Notes under the pieces: generated by a model | What the model was told of the DNA's origin: nothing | The model's database searches: none | The model's input: only the letters and a program-made list of their open reading frames with translations | In this document: positions 21,901 to 31,842 of the stretch, one piece after another | How positions within the stretch are numbered: position 1 is the stretch's first letter | Layout: each line of letters opens with the position of its first letter | Made by a program: the position numbers and the translations under genes | Origin: Laguncularia racemosa | Taxonomy: Eukaryota > Streptophyta > Magnoliopsida > Myrtales > Combretaceae | DNA: 64,000 bases | NCBI GenBank assembly: GCA_037954665.1 | Contig: JBBMOL010000118.1 | Span: forward strand, 1,488,001 to 1,552,000 | Direction: 5' to 3'

Positions 21901-21929
<29 letters not shown>
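21901..21929. repeat. (TA)14 microsatellite
   Basis: Uninterrupted TA dinucleotides followed by a second TATATATATG block. Confidence 0.9.
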
Positions 21930-21939
<10 letters not shown>

Positions 21940-23684
21940 GTATGTAAGAAACATATCAATATATATTTTAGTATAAAATCTTTTAAAGAATATAGGTACT
22001 TGTTTATAATTGTTTGATTAAAATTCTCTTTTTATCAAATACGGAATCTCGAGTTATAGTTATGTGCTTTAGATTGCCAAATAAGCTTTCTTAAAGATTA
22101 GCATTTTGGGGCATTCGAGATCACATTATCAATTACCTTTGAATCTTCATGAAATTACGATCGGGGAGATATTTTGCTCATGATCTATAAAAGTTCTTAT
22201 ATTTTGGCTTGGTTTACGAATTTTGGGATATCACATCCCTTGAGAACAAGTTTACATCATTAAGTTTGCAAATTTTTCTTTTTCTTACAGCATTTGTACT
22301 GAAATTCGGCTGAGATCTTGTTGATATCTTTTATAAGCCCTTTTTTTTTTATTCTAATTTCAATTTATTAAGTAATAATCTTACTAAATGATTTTTGTAT
22401 TAAAAAAATTTCCTAAACTTATTAATTTTTTTGGATCTCAAAATTTCCATACCTATTCATAAAACCTTAAATGGGAAGTGACTCTAGGGGTTATTATAGG
22501 ATACTTGACCCAGCTAAGCCCATAAAAACCTAGGTTTTAGGATATAATCCAAAATTCTACGAGGTTTAGGGTCAAGTTTTAAGATTTAAAAAAAAAAAAA
22601 TTCAATAGGAAACTTGACTTAATAAAAAAATATTAATAATAGTATCTGTTCTTAACCAATATAATATGCATACTTTATACTAATTCTATACTATATAATA
22701 TATTTAATTTTCAAATTATATTTACATATAATTCAACAAGTATAGCCTTAACTTTCTACTATCTTATATGAACTAGTAAAAACCTTATAGATTTTTATAA
22801 GATATTGGAAAATGCTAAATTTGTATGAAGCTGAGTTAAAATTTTATAAAACCCACTCAAACTCACTTCAATTACATCCCTAATATTAAAAGAACTATAA
22901 GAAATGGTTATCACTTTTTTTTAATCTATATTTAAGAATTATAATTTTATTTTCACCCTATTTCATTTCGTAAACTAGATGTGTCATTAAAGTTTGCAGG
23001 CTAGATTCTTTCATGACAAACTAGGAAAAAGAGAACATTTTTTTCTTCTTTTTTGTAATGTTACATAAAAACTTTTCTCCACCCCAAAAAAAAAAAAGAA
23101 AAAGAAAAAAGACTTTGAACTATGTCCAGATGGATCCCTTCAAGGTACTTAGGCATCTTAGTAAAAACTGTCAAGAGCAACCACAGAAACGAACTTTCAT
23201 TCTTTTTTCTTTGTATTGAGTGATTTTTCCCCCCAAATGCCCCTTAAGAAGGGAACTTTTGTTTTGTAGTGATTTGCCCGTAAAACCAGTTCTTTTTGTA
23301 AAAATTAACCATTCATATTCATTTAAAAAAAATAAATCCTTTTCTTTTTTTGGCCACTCTAAAAGCTTCTTTACATAAAAATACTATTCCTAATACTAGT
23401 ATAGAAATTTATGTGAAGTAGGAAGCATTTTTATGGTAGGAATGTTGTGATTTTGGAAAAAATAGGACACGGCAATAGAATAAACCAAACAATACTGCCA
23501 AATTACTTTTGCTCTGTTGGCACGATGAAGCAGTCTTCTACTACTAGCCACCAAATGCCCATTGTCTAAGTTCATATCATCTCCAAAACAAACAAAAAAG
23601 GAATCATTATCCAAGAAAAAGAATCCTAAGCCATTTCTTGAAACATGGAGAGGATAAGCACTGAGAGGCTCAAATGTAATATCC

Positions 23685-23690
23685 TTTATT
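23685..23690 (-). terminator. Candidate polyadenylation signal AATAAA of the DC1 pseudogene
   Basis: AATAAA on the minus strand lies about 160 bases after the DC1 stop codon, at a plausible 3' UTR distance. No transcript evidence is available. Confidence 0.4.
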
Positions 23691-23847
23691 AATGCAAATT
23701 AATACATACAAGCACGAGCGGAGCAGTAGACTGTAAGTACTAACTACTGAGCTTACATAGCACCATGATCCTACCATTAAAGAAGAACGTCTGGCTCAAA
23801 ATGTTCATGATCCTAGTTAGCTCATTGACACCATCCTCAACGGTGTG

Positions 23848-24616
23848 CTAATTTTCATCGCCATATTCGTCAGGATTATCGTGCCCAGAAGACAAGTTCA
23901 GATGCATGAGATTGTTGGACATCGTTGTTACTTCTCTAACATCTTTGAAGAAAGCGCATTGAGCGTCCATCTCAAATCGGCACATACTGCATCCATATGT
24001 CAAAATGTTGTCCTTCCAAGAACACGCTACATCGAAAAATCCGTCCTTAGTACGTAACATCATCGGATGTTCCGTGTGAGCCTTGTGTTGGATAGACCTT
24101 GGCAACTCATCGATGCACAACTTATGTATTTTGAACTTCGAACATTTAGGGCAAGAATAGCTCTTGCCTGAGCATGCCTTCTCACAAGCACAACACGTGT
24201 CCTCTTCCCTTATAACATCCATTAGAGCTAAGGGATGTTGACGATGGACTAGCTGGAGTTTTCCCTCACCCAAGAACTCATACTTTAAAGTAGGCCTTAG
24301 TGCACTCTGGACTCAAGGTAAAGTTGCATGGTGTGCACATATAAAAAAATTTTCTGCCCCATTTTCCACAGCCACAGCAAGCTTAGTCACCATTTCTACA
24401 CATGGCTAGTCGATGAAATGGATGGAAGGGATGGTTGGTGATTTGTCGAGGCAGTTCTGCATATGATTTATGGATGTTGTAATTGCACGCTCTACAGCTG
24501 TAGATCAACTCCAACCTTCTTTTGCAGCAACATGCACATTCCACGCGATCATTATGGTCAATGTGATCAGTCTTGAGGATCAACGGATGGTTGTGACTGA
24601 AATGTTGAATCTCTAT
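23848..24616 (-). pseudogene. DC1 (Cys/His-rich C1) zinc-finger protein pseudogene
   Basis: Plant DC1 proteins have tandem zinc-binding repeats of the divergent C1 type and are often defence- or stress-related. Read on the minus strand, the N-terminus is an xEIQHFSHNHPL block in which the expected ATG is ATA (24614-24616). Repeat 1 has CACC and SCRAC but HKSYAEL, a Tyr where the zinc-binding Cys is expected. Repeat 2 (CCGCGKWGRKFFYMCTPC) is preceded by an in-frame TGA near 24382 and followed by a one-base insertion near 24286. Repeat 3 (HPLALMDVI, CCAC, SCPKC, HKLC) is intact. Repeat 4 has YGCSMCRFEMDAQC but lacks one early Cys. The stop follows GDEN at 23848. The length of about 256 codons is short for the family. 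Confidence 0.85.
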
Positions 24617-24660
24617 TGTTATTATTCTCTTTTTAATTGCCTTGAGCAGGACTCAATGAC

Positions 24661-24700
24661 TATATATACATACGCGCGCGCGCGCGTGTGGTATATATAT
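24661..24700. repeat. (CG)7 tract inside TA-rich near-palindrome
   Basis: The block reads TA repeats, then CG repeats at 24673-24686, then TGTG, then TA repeats. Alternating purine-pyrimidine sequence of this kind is a classic Z-DNA former, and the two TA flanks can pair. It sits 45-85 bases upstream of the DC1 start, in the promoter position. Confidence 0.85.
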
Positions 24701-24978
24701 GCCAATATAATCAACATAGATGAAGATAATATAATAGATGTGACCCGCTGGTGACTTAAAGTATATGGATAAAGATTGAAAGAAGAAACAAGAGGAAAAG
24801 ACCAAGCAATCGATAATGGATTTGGTAATCTCAAGAAATATTGTTGAGTTTAACTGCTGGACGGCTACTGTCTAATCCAAATAAGGCTTAATTTTCTTCA
24901 TTGCTTTCAGGGAAAACCCTATCTAATATGATCTGTTTGAGCCATTACACATAGAGGGTTTATTTTTATTTTTATTTT

Positions 24979-25266
24979 TTATTTTTTGATGTATCCAATG
25001 AATCTAATAGTCCTACGAGACAAAAGAAAAAATAAAAATTCCGAACTGAAGAACTTGATGGCAACGGTAGAAGTGAAGAAAATGCAACCGGGAACGCCAT
25101 ATGTGACGTGACCTGCACGGCAACAAAGCAAAAAATGATCTCCAGCTATATTACCTCCAACATATCCACAAGCTCTAATTTCTCGTCCATCGAAGCCCAA
25201 TGTAACGAGATCAATTCTCGAGGATGTTAAGAGAAGAGCACCAGCTGGTTCAAGAGCATGGATCAT
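24979..25266 (-). other. Unrecognised 95-codon open frame
   Basis: A minus-strand frame reads MIHALEPAGALLLTSS, then GREIRACGYVGG and so on. It is less biased in composition than neighbouring chance frames and sits between the DC1 remnant and a solo LTR. I do not recognise it, and it may be a chance frame. Confidence 0.2.
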
Positions 25267-25337
25267 ATGTTAGTGAGGTTGTCAAACTAATGGGAAAAAA
25301 CAAACTTCTAGCAAACGCTCATCCAAAAGGGAATATA

Positions 25338-27214
25338 TGCAACGCTCCAAAATCTAAAGCACGATGATCCATCACATATCATTGATATTCAGTGACACAT
25401 AAGGCTCTTTACCTTGCTTAATCATCATCTCTCAAGCAACCTATCAACCACTCTTAATTACCCGGACAAACTTTATAGTATTAATTATTATTATTTCTTT
25501 CAAAATAAAGTCTAACTATCATCAATAAAATGACAAACTACAATACTTCTAATACATCAATAGTCTTATCAATAGGAAAGACAATTCTTCTAACTACTCC
25601 TAAATAAATTTCGCTAGTCTTCATAATAATAATAATATTTCACTTACTCCTTATTCTGCTTGTAATCCACCCCTAGCTCATCGTAGAAGGAGGTGTTGTT
25701 TGGACCTGCAGCTAACAAAAAAAAATAAAAAATTCCACAAAATGTGAGCTAATTAATGTCCAGTACATGCTACCCACAAGCACATACGCATGACATACAT
25801 ATACAGGATTCACTAACAATCAACATAAACAGGAAACATCCAACAATTTTATTATCTTTATTTTAAATTTATCAAACGACATAGGAGTTATTATAACTCT
25901 ACACACCGTAGTCATTAGAAGTGTTATTAATATATATAATCTTATACATTTGGGATATTGTCACTTTCTGCCCTAATCCTACAATGTTGGGAACTACCAC
26001 TTCTAGTCCTAACACCCATGAGTAATTCTAAACCTACATAGATCATTTCAATGTGCAATTTCACTAGAGATAGTATCACGTAAAGATCATTGGGGTGCTC
26101 CCTAGGGATCCACCATCACCTACCCCTAAGCCAAGCTAACCACAAGCAACAACAAATTCTTAACCAAATATCATTTAAGAGCATTTTAATTCTATGCAAC
26201 CAAGCACAACCCACAAACAAGGTAGTTATATACGCAAACGAATTGTTTCGAGTTCACTAAACTGTTAATTACTAACCTTATATAACATGTTATACATAAA
26301 TAACTAATTTAACACTAACTTACAATTCAATCTAGATTCACTTATGTTGTAATTCTAAGTGTGGGTTGATGATTTCTCTTCCCAGTGACTTTATTTGGTA
26401 CAAAAAGGGTTTTAAATTTCATAAAATTCAAGAAATAGGGAAGAAGAATCATTTTGGATATGTTATAGGGTAACGTGGTCATGTATGTAGCTGTGTATAG
26501 GTGCACGGGTAAGAACGCGGCCATGTGCATGGCCATGTACCTTTCTATGTGTCAGGGCCTTTTGACTTGCCCAAGTACACGATCATGTACTTAGTTGTGT
26601 AATTTAAAACAAGTAGGTCTGGTCGTGTACCACGTTTTTCATAATTTGCCCTTATTTTCACTATGAGAAAGTACATGACCGTATACCCATGCACCCCTTT
26701 GAATCTCACAAGGGCTTGATTTTTACAAAATTCATCTCCTTTTTTTAAGCTAATCTTCACCCATCTCTTCCTTACTTCTAATCTAATACAAAAAGTTGTT
26801 TAATTCATAAAACTTAGTGTAAAATGATCAACTTACTTGCTTGAATCACTTAATCGATTCTAACGTTGCTCTAGTCACCCACACTTCCAAATCTACTTAC
26901 CCTAATTATGTCCAAACTATAATGTAAATTCATCCTTAAGTCAAAACACAGGAGGGCATACCACAATTTAAATTAGATTAATACTTACCTCGTGGATTTT
27001 GCATATTGAGTCAATTGATAAGGACTTCCAGATCACATGTTTGAGCATTGTCTGTAGAGAAGAGTGAAGTTTAAAAAAGAGGGGAATAAAGTTTTGTGAG
27101 GCCTTAAATATTCTAGGATAGAAAAGTCTTAAATACCCTCTTCATAACCATAAAATTACTTAAATGCCCCATGATATAAAATTTATTTATTTTCTTATTT
27201 TTTAGTATTTTACA
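25338..27214 (-). mobile_element. Solo LTR of a Tekay/Del-like Ty3/gypsy family (1877 bp) with target duplication
   Basis: It starts TGCAACGCTCC and ends GTATTTTACA on the plus strand (TG...CA termini). It is flanked by a perfect 5-bp target duplication ATATA (25333-25337 and 27215-27219). The interior matches the LTR at 57960-59891 in order: a GGACCTGCAGCTAA block near 25703, the ACCCATGAGT and AGATCATT blocks near 26010-26050, and a cluster of CATGTAC-rich palindromic words near 26460-26690. No coding sequence is present. A solo LTR arises by recombination between the two LTRs of one element. Orientation is assigned from Tek-1. Confidence 0.82.
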
Positions 27215-27513
27215 ATATATGAGGTTGATATAGACAAGAGTATATTGATACTACTAAATTACACCTTGGGTGGAGTCGATCTCCTTAACGAGATAACTAC
27301 TTCGGCCTTTGACTTTGCTAAGCAAAGTTAATCCCTTAGTAAACCTTGTAAAAGTTGAGAAAGTTCTTGATCATACATATAGCATGAGCGATGGCCTCTT
27401 GACTAATAGATTAAAGAGATTAGGGAGGTTATTGGATGACCAATGAAGCATGTTGAGTTGTCTAATCATTATTGCACATCGGCACATGTGATACCCTAAG
27501 TATTTAGGAGAGT

Positions 27514-27940
27514 TGTGATACCCTATGTGAATGGAATGAAGTCCCTCATGAATTGTAGGGAATGTTAAGTAGTTGTATATAAGGCTAAGTAGTGAATAAA
27601 ATGTCAATATTAGTTAAAAAAATTTAAGCTAAGTGATTGAAAAAAAAGGCCCATTAGTGTTTATTGGTTTAATTATTGGCTATTTTTGACCTTGATATTA
27701 CAAATGGTATCAAAACTAACCCTCTACCAATAGATTTTTTATTCCAAGATGACAAAAAAATGGGGAAGATCTACGCTTAATTGTAAGATCTCGCAAAGAG
27801 GATGTCCCCATGCGTAGGGGAATGGAGTGTGATTGTGATACCTATGTGAATTGAATTAAGTCCCATATGGATTGTAGGAAATGTTGAGTAGTAGTATATA
27901 AGGCTAAGTAGCAAATAACATATCAATATTAATTAAAAAT
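27514..27940 (+). mobile_element. TRIM-like mini-retroelement, 3' LTR interrupted
   Basis: Terminal repeat 1 spans 27514-27702 (TGTGATACCC...TTACA, 189 bp). A PBS-like TGGTATCAAAAC (27705-27716) follows after two bases, then about 117 bp of non-coding interior, then a purine-rich GTAGGGGAATGGAGTG, then repeat 2 from 27834 (TGTGATACC...). Repeat 2 runs 107 bp and stops exactly where the Cop-A LTR begins (27941). Tiny LTRs with a Met-type PBS, a PPT and no coding capacity define TRIM elements. The interval 27220-27513 has no gene. Confidence 0.6.
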
Positions 27941-28292
27941 TGTTGGAAAAATTTTAAATAATGTAGCTTGACAATGGAAGGTTACTTTATAAATTAAGGT
28001 TGTTTATTTGGGAACTTGATGGATGTGCCTGATTAATAATTAAATAGATATAAATCGGTGCTCTTCCTACCCATTAGGGTTACAAACACCGTTCTCCATC
28101 TTAAAACTTTTGTAACGAAAGAGAAAGAGGGTAAGGGTAGAGAAACCGATTTATACAAAAAAAAAAAAAATCTATCTGCTGTAATTATAAGATGGACACA
28201 TATTCCAATTTCAAGTATGTTATTCATATGAAAATTTATTTTGTTCAAGATCATGATTTTATATTTTGTTAAACCCTATAATTTTTTTTACA
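27941..28292 (+). repeat. Candidate 5' LTR of Cop-A (Ty1/copia)
   Basis: It begins TGTTGGAAAA and ends TTTTTTTTACA, followed two bases later by a PBS. The 352-bp length and TGTTGG start fit short copia LTRs. No matching 3' LTR is found near 55.3 kb, so the boundaries rest on the termini and PBS only. Confidence 0.5.
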
Positions 28293-28294
28293 TG

Positions 28295-28306
28295 TGGTAT
28301 TAAAGC
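28295..28306 (+). other. Primer-binding site of Cop-A
   Basis: TGGTATTAAAGC resembles the initiator-Met-tRNA complement TGGTATCAGAGC with two differences. Confidence 0.55.
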
Positions 28307-28309
28307 TAG

Positions 28310-29530
28310 GGTTTTGAGCATGTAGTCATTTCGATTATCATTCTTCTTCTGCTACTTTCTTTTGCAAGGTAGTTTTCAATTTTGATAATGATGTGGATTT
28401 TACAAATTGTTTCAATATGGGCAACGCTAATTTTGGTTACAAAATTTAGAGATTGACATGATTGTTATTAAGATGCCACTATGAGATGAATTGAGAGTAG
28501 ATAGATCCTTTGTCTTTATATAGATTTTGGTCTGTGGTTCATGTGCCATTCAAACCAATAATGAAAAACTTCACCTTACATTCAATTGAAGAAACATATT
28601 TTGTATATTCATAAGTTTTTTTGGTTATTTAATGGTATGACCTATTAATTGTGAACATAGATTGATGATGTAAGGTGATGCTTAGATTTGCCCATTACTA
28701 TACTCATCTTACATATTTCATTCATTTAGGCCCCAAACATTAACGACTTTGAAATCTCTTGAGTTTTAAGATGCTTGCTAGTGTGTACAATTGGATGTGA
28801 TTATAGACATTGAGATTGAATTATTGGTTGATGAGTAAGAAATCTTAACATCCTTATCGATAAGAATTGTTTTGGAAAATATTAATGATTTTAGGGTTTA
28901 GTTTAATGGATGAATAAATCCCAATATGATAATTATGTATCTTCCATGCTTTGCAGATATGAAATTTAAATGTTATTATATTATGTTCTTATTGTTATAA
29001 GTATTACTTTTATTAAAATATTATTTAGTGTGAGTATGCATGATGTTATCTTATATATTATGTATTATATGTAGTTTGTTGTCACTAATGTGGCCAAACT
29101 ATGATGGGGATTAGTGTGTATCATGCATAAAATTGTCATTTATCCATAATACTAATAAAATGCCTATTATCAAAATTAAATGGATAAATTGACGTTCACA
29201 TAGTCATTAGAACTTCAGGATTCGCCTAAAGGTAAATCATCATTCTATGATTAGTGGGAATAATGGAGGTGAATTAGTATTTTAGTCAAATGTATTTGCA
29301 TATTTAAAGATAGCATATATACATTTGACTTGAAATATTTAATTTCCAAATTAGGTTATTCATGCCATTTACTTAATGATAGTATATTATAGTTTTTACC
29401 CAAAGGAGAACTATAATATACTATGATGATTTGTTTATTTGAATCTATTATGTGATGATTTATCTAATGAGCATTTATGCATCAATTGTAGCTATTTCAC
29501 TCCATTTGCATGCTTCTTCTGTTACTCTGT
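28310..29530 (+). other. Non-coding leader of Cop-A with two perfect stem-loops
   Basis: The leader is about 1.2 kb between PBS and gag. Stem 1 is GTCAAATGTAT at 29285-29295 with ATACATTTGAC at 29319-29329. Stem 2 is TAGTATATTATAGTT at 29380-29394 with its complement at 29409-29423 (15 bp, 14-base loop). No gene is seen. Confidence 0.55.
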
Positions 29531-29534
29531 ACAA

Positions 29535-30300
29535 CGGATTAAACTTTTTTTGAGTGGTGTCAACAAGTCAACTTCCATTTAGGTATGTTGGATCTTGACT
29601 TGGCACTACTGGAAGAAAAGCTTGCTACTATTATGGATTTAAGCAATGAGGGAAAAAAAGTAATATCTTAAAGCATGGACACTATCTAATAGATTAAGTT
29701 TGATGTTTATGTGAATGACCATTGCCAACAACATTAAGACTATTATTCCACAGATAGAAATTACTAAGGAATACCTTAAGCTTGTGGAAGAAAGATTTCA
29801 ATTTGTAGATAAGTCACTCACTTGTACTATAATGGTAGAAATCATGACCATGAAGTTTATTGGGTCAAATAGTATGCAAGAGCATATCATTGAGATGACT
29901 AATATTGTAGCAAGGCTGAAGACCTTAGGAATGACCATGGATGACTCCTTCCTAGTGCAATTCATTCTTAGCTTATTGCCTCTTAAGTATGGACCATTCT
30001 AAGTTAACTATAACACCATTAAGGATAAGTGGAATGTTAGTAAATTGTCCAATATGCTCACTCAAGAGGAAGCGAGATTGAAGAAATAAAGAAGTCATTT
30101 TGTTAACCTTGTAGGTCAAGGAATTGGTAAAGGACTTAATGTGAAAGCCAACAAGTTTAAGAAGAAGAAAAAAATGCCTACTAAAGTTTCACAAGGTGAT
30201 AAAAAGGAATAGAAGGCCAATAAGTGTCATTTTTGTGGTAAGGCGAGACACTATCAAAAGGATTGCCTAAAGTGTAAGGCTTGTTCAGAAAGAAAGGTAA
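29535..30300 (+). pseudogene. Cop-A gag (UBN2-type) with CCHC knuckle
   Basis: The frame reads a FEWCQQVNFHLGMLDLDLAL block near 29552-29610, SNRLSLMFM near 29685, and the open segment 29715-30002 with MTIANNIKTIIPQIEITKEY and VQFILSLLPLKYGPF, all diagnostic of copia gag. The zinc knuckle CHFCGKARHYQKDC (C-x2-C-x4-H-x4-C) lies near 30223-30265. Stops occur at about 29668, 29711, 30001 and 30090. The lineage matches the RT piece at 54 kb better than the Sirevirus copies next door. Confidence 0.8.
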
Positions 30301-30334
30301 CATTGATGTTTTTGTTTGTTTCAAATCAAACTTA

Positions 30335-31832
30335 GTTGAAGTTCCTAATAATACTTGGTGGCTTGATTCTAGTGTTACATCTCATATATCTAATGTGATG
30401 TAAGGATTTAGTACGATCTAAACCATAGACCTAAATGAAAATTTTTTATTGATGGGAAATCGTATGAAGGCTCCTATTGAAGGCATAATGACTTACTATT
30501 TGACTCTAGATATTGGTTATCATTTAGATTTATTCCAAGCTCTATGTTCCTTTAGTTTCTAGGAACTTAATTTCTCTTTCAAAACGTGATGTTTCTAAGT
30601 TTTTTGTTAAATTTAGACATCGATGTTTCAGTTTGTTTAATCATACCTTTTTAATTGGTTTAGGTATTCTTTATGATGGATTGTACAAATTGAAAATTGA
30701 ACATGTTTTTATTGAATCTTTACTTACTATTTATCATAACATTAGAATTAAGCATAACATGTAGAATAAAAATTCAGCTTTCTTATGGCATAAATATATA
30801 GGTTATATTTCCAAAGAAAGGTTGAAAAGATTAGTAAGAAATGAAATCGTTCCAAAACTGGATTTTACTAACCTTAGAACATGTGTGAGTTGTATTAAGG
30901 GTAACCAAACTAAAGGATTAAAGGCATTTCCAGTGCCTTAACTTTCGATTTTGGGTAATTAAGTATCTAAACTTTCATTTTTGACAATTTAAAAGATCAG
31001 TAGTTTAAGTGTCTCCATTACAAATGAACATTAATTTTGTTGACGTTAGTAGTCATGTGTTGATTTTTTACACATGACATATCCTGATCGGTCAATGTAA
31101 TTATTTTAAATAAATAATATATATTAACAAATAAAATTATTAAAAAAATTAAAATTTTTCAAAAAAATAGAAAAAATTATAGAAATTCAATAAAGAAAAA
31201 AAGGAAGAAATATGAAAAAAAAAAACTCCAATTATAATAATTAGTTTCATTAAATATTATATTTATATATTATTAAAAATAATTGGTAAAAAATTAACAT
31301 GTGGCTACTAACATTAGCAAAATTGACGTCTATTTGTAATAGAGGTACTTAAACAATTGGTCTTTAAAAGTATAGATACTAAATTATCAAAAATGAAAAT
31401 TTAAACACTTTATTGCCCAAAATTGAAAATTTAGGCACTGGGATTGCCTTTATCCCAAAACAAACATAGTAAGAAGGGTGCCACAAGAAGCACTTAGTTT
31501 TTTGAAATTATACACATTAATATATGTAAGCCTTTTGATGTTCCATCTTTTGGTGGTGAAAAATATTTTATCACCTTTATTGATGATTTTTCATGCTATG
31601 ATTATATCTATTTGCTTAATGAAAAATCTCAAGCAGTTGATGCTCTTGAGATTTATGTTAAGGAATTAGATAAAATGGTGAAAATCATAAGGTTTGATGG
31701 AGCTGGTAAATATTATGGAAAATATGATGAAACGGGACAATATCCTAATCCATTTGCAAAGTTCCTTGAGAAACATGACATATGTGCACAATATACTATG
31801 CCAAACACATCTTAATGGAAGAGGTCGAATTG
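30335..31832 (+). pseudogene. Cop-A protease and integrase (split by a MITE)
   Basis: The protease is marked by TWWLDSSVTSHI near 30355-30390, where Asp-Ser-Gly has become Asp-Ser-Ser. The integrase zinc-binding part (LWHKYIGYISKERLKRLV, then CVSCIKGNQTK) is at about 30787-30914. A MITE then interrupts. Integrase resumes in frame at 31465 with HSKKGATRST, a FITFIDDFS block (first catalytic Asp) near 31568, KIIRFDGAGKYYG near 31683 (second Asp) and AQYTMPNTS near 31788, then breaks off near 31832 where Sire-B sequence begins. Multiple stops are present. Confidence 0.78.
30915..31455. mobile_element. MITE-like element with long inverted repeats, inserted in Cop-A integrase
   Basis: The left end GGATTAAAGGCATTTCCAGT and the complement of the right end GGATAAAGGCAATCCCAGT match, and similarity continues inward for about 200 bp on each side around an AT-rich centre. 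Candidate 9-bp target duplications are CAAACTAAA (30906-30914) and CAAAACAAA (31456-31464), 7 of 9 identical. Removing the element plus one duplicate leaves the integrase frame continuous. There is no coding capacity. Long TIRs with about 9-bp duplications suggest a Mutator-type MITE. Confidence 0.75.
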
Positions 31833-31842
31833 AAGCTCATCT

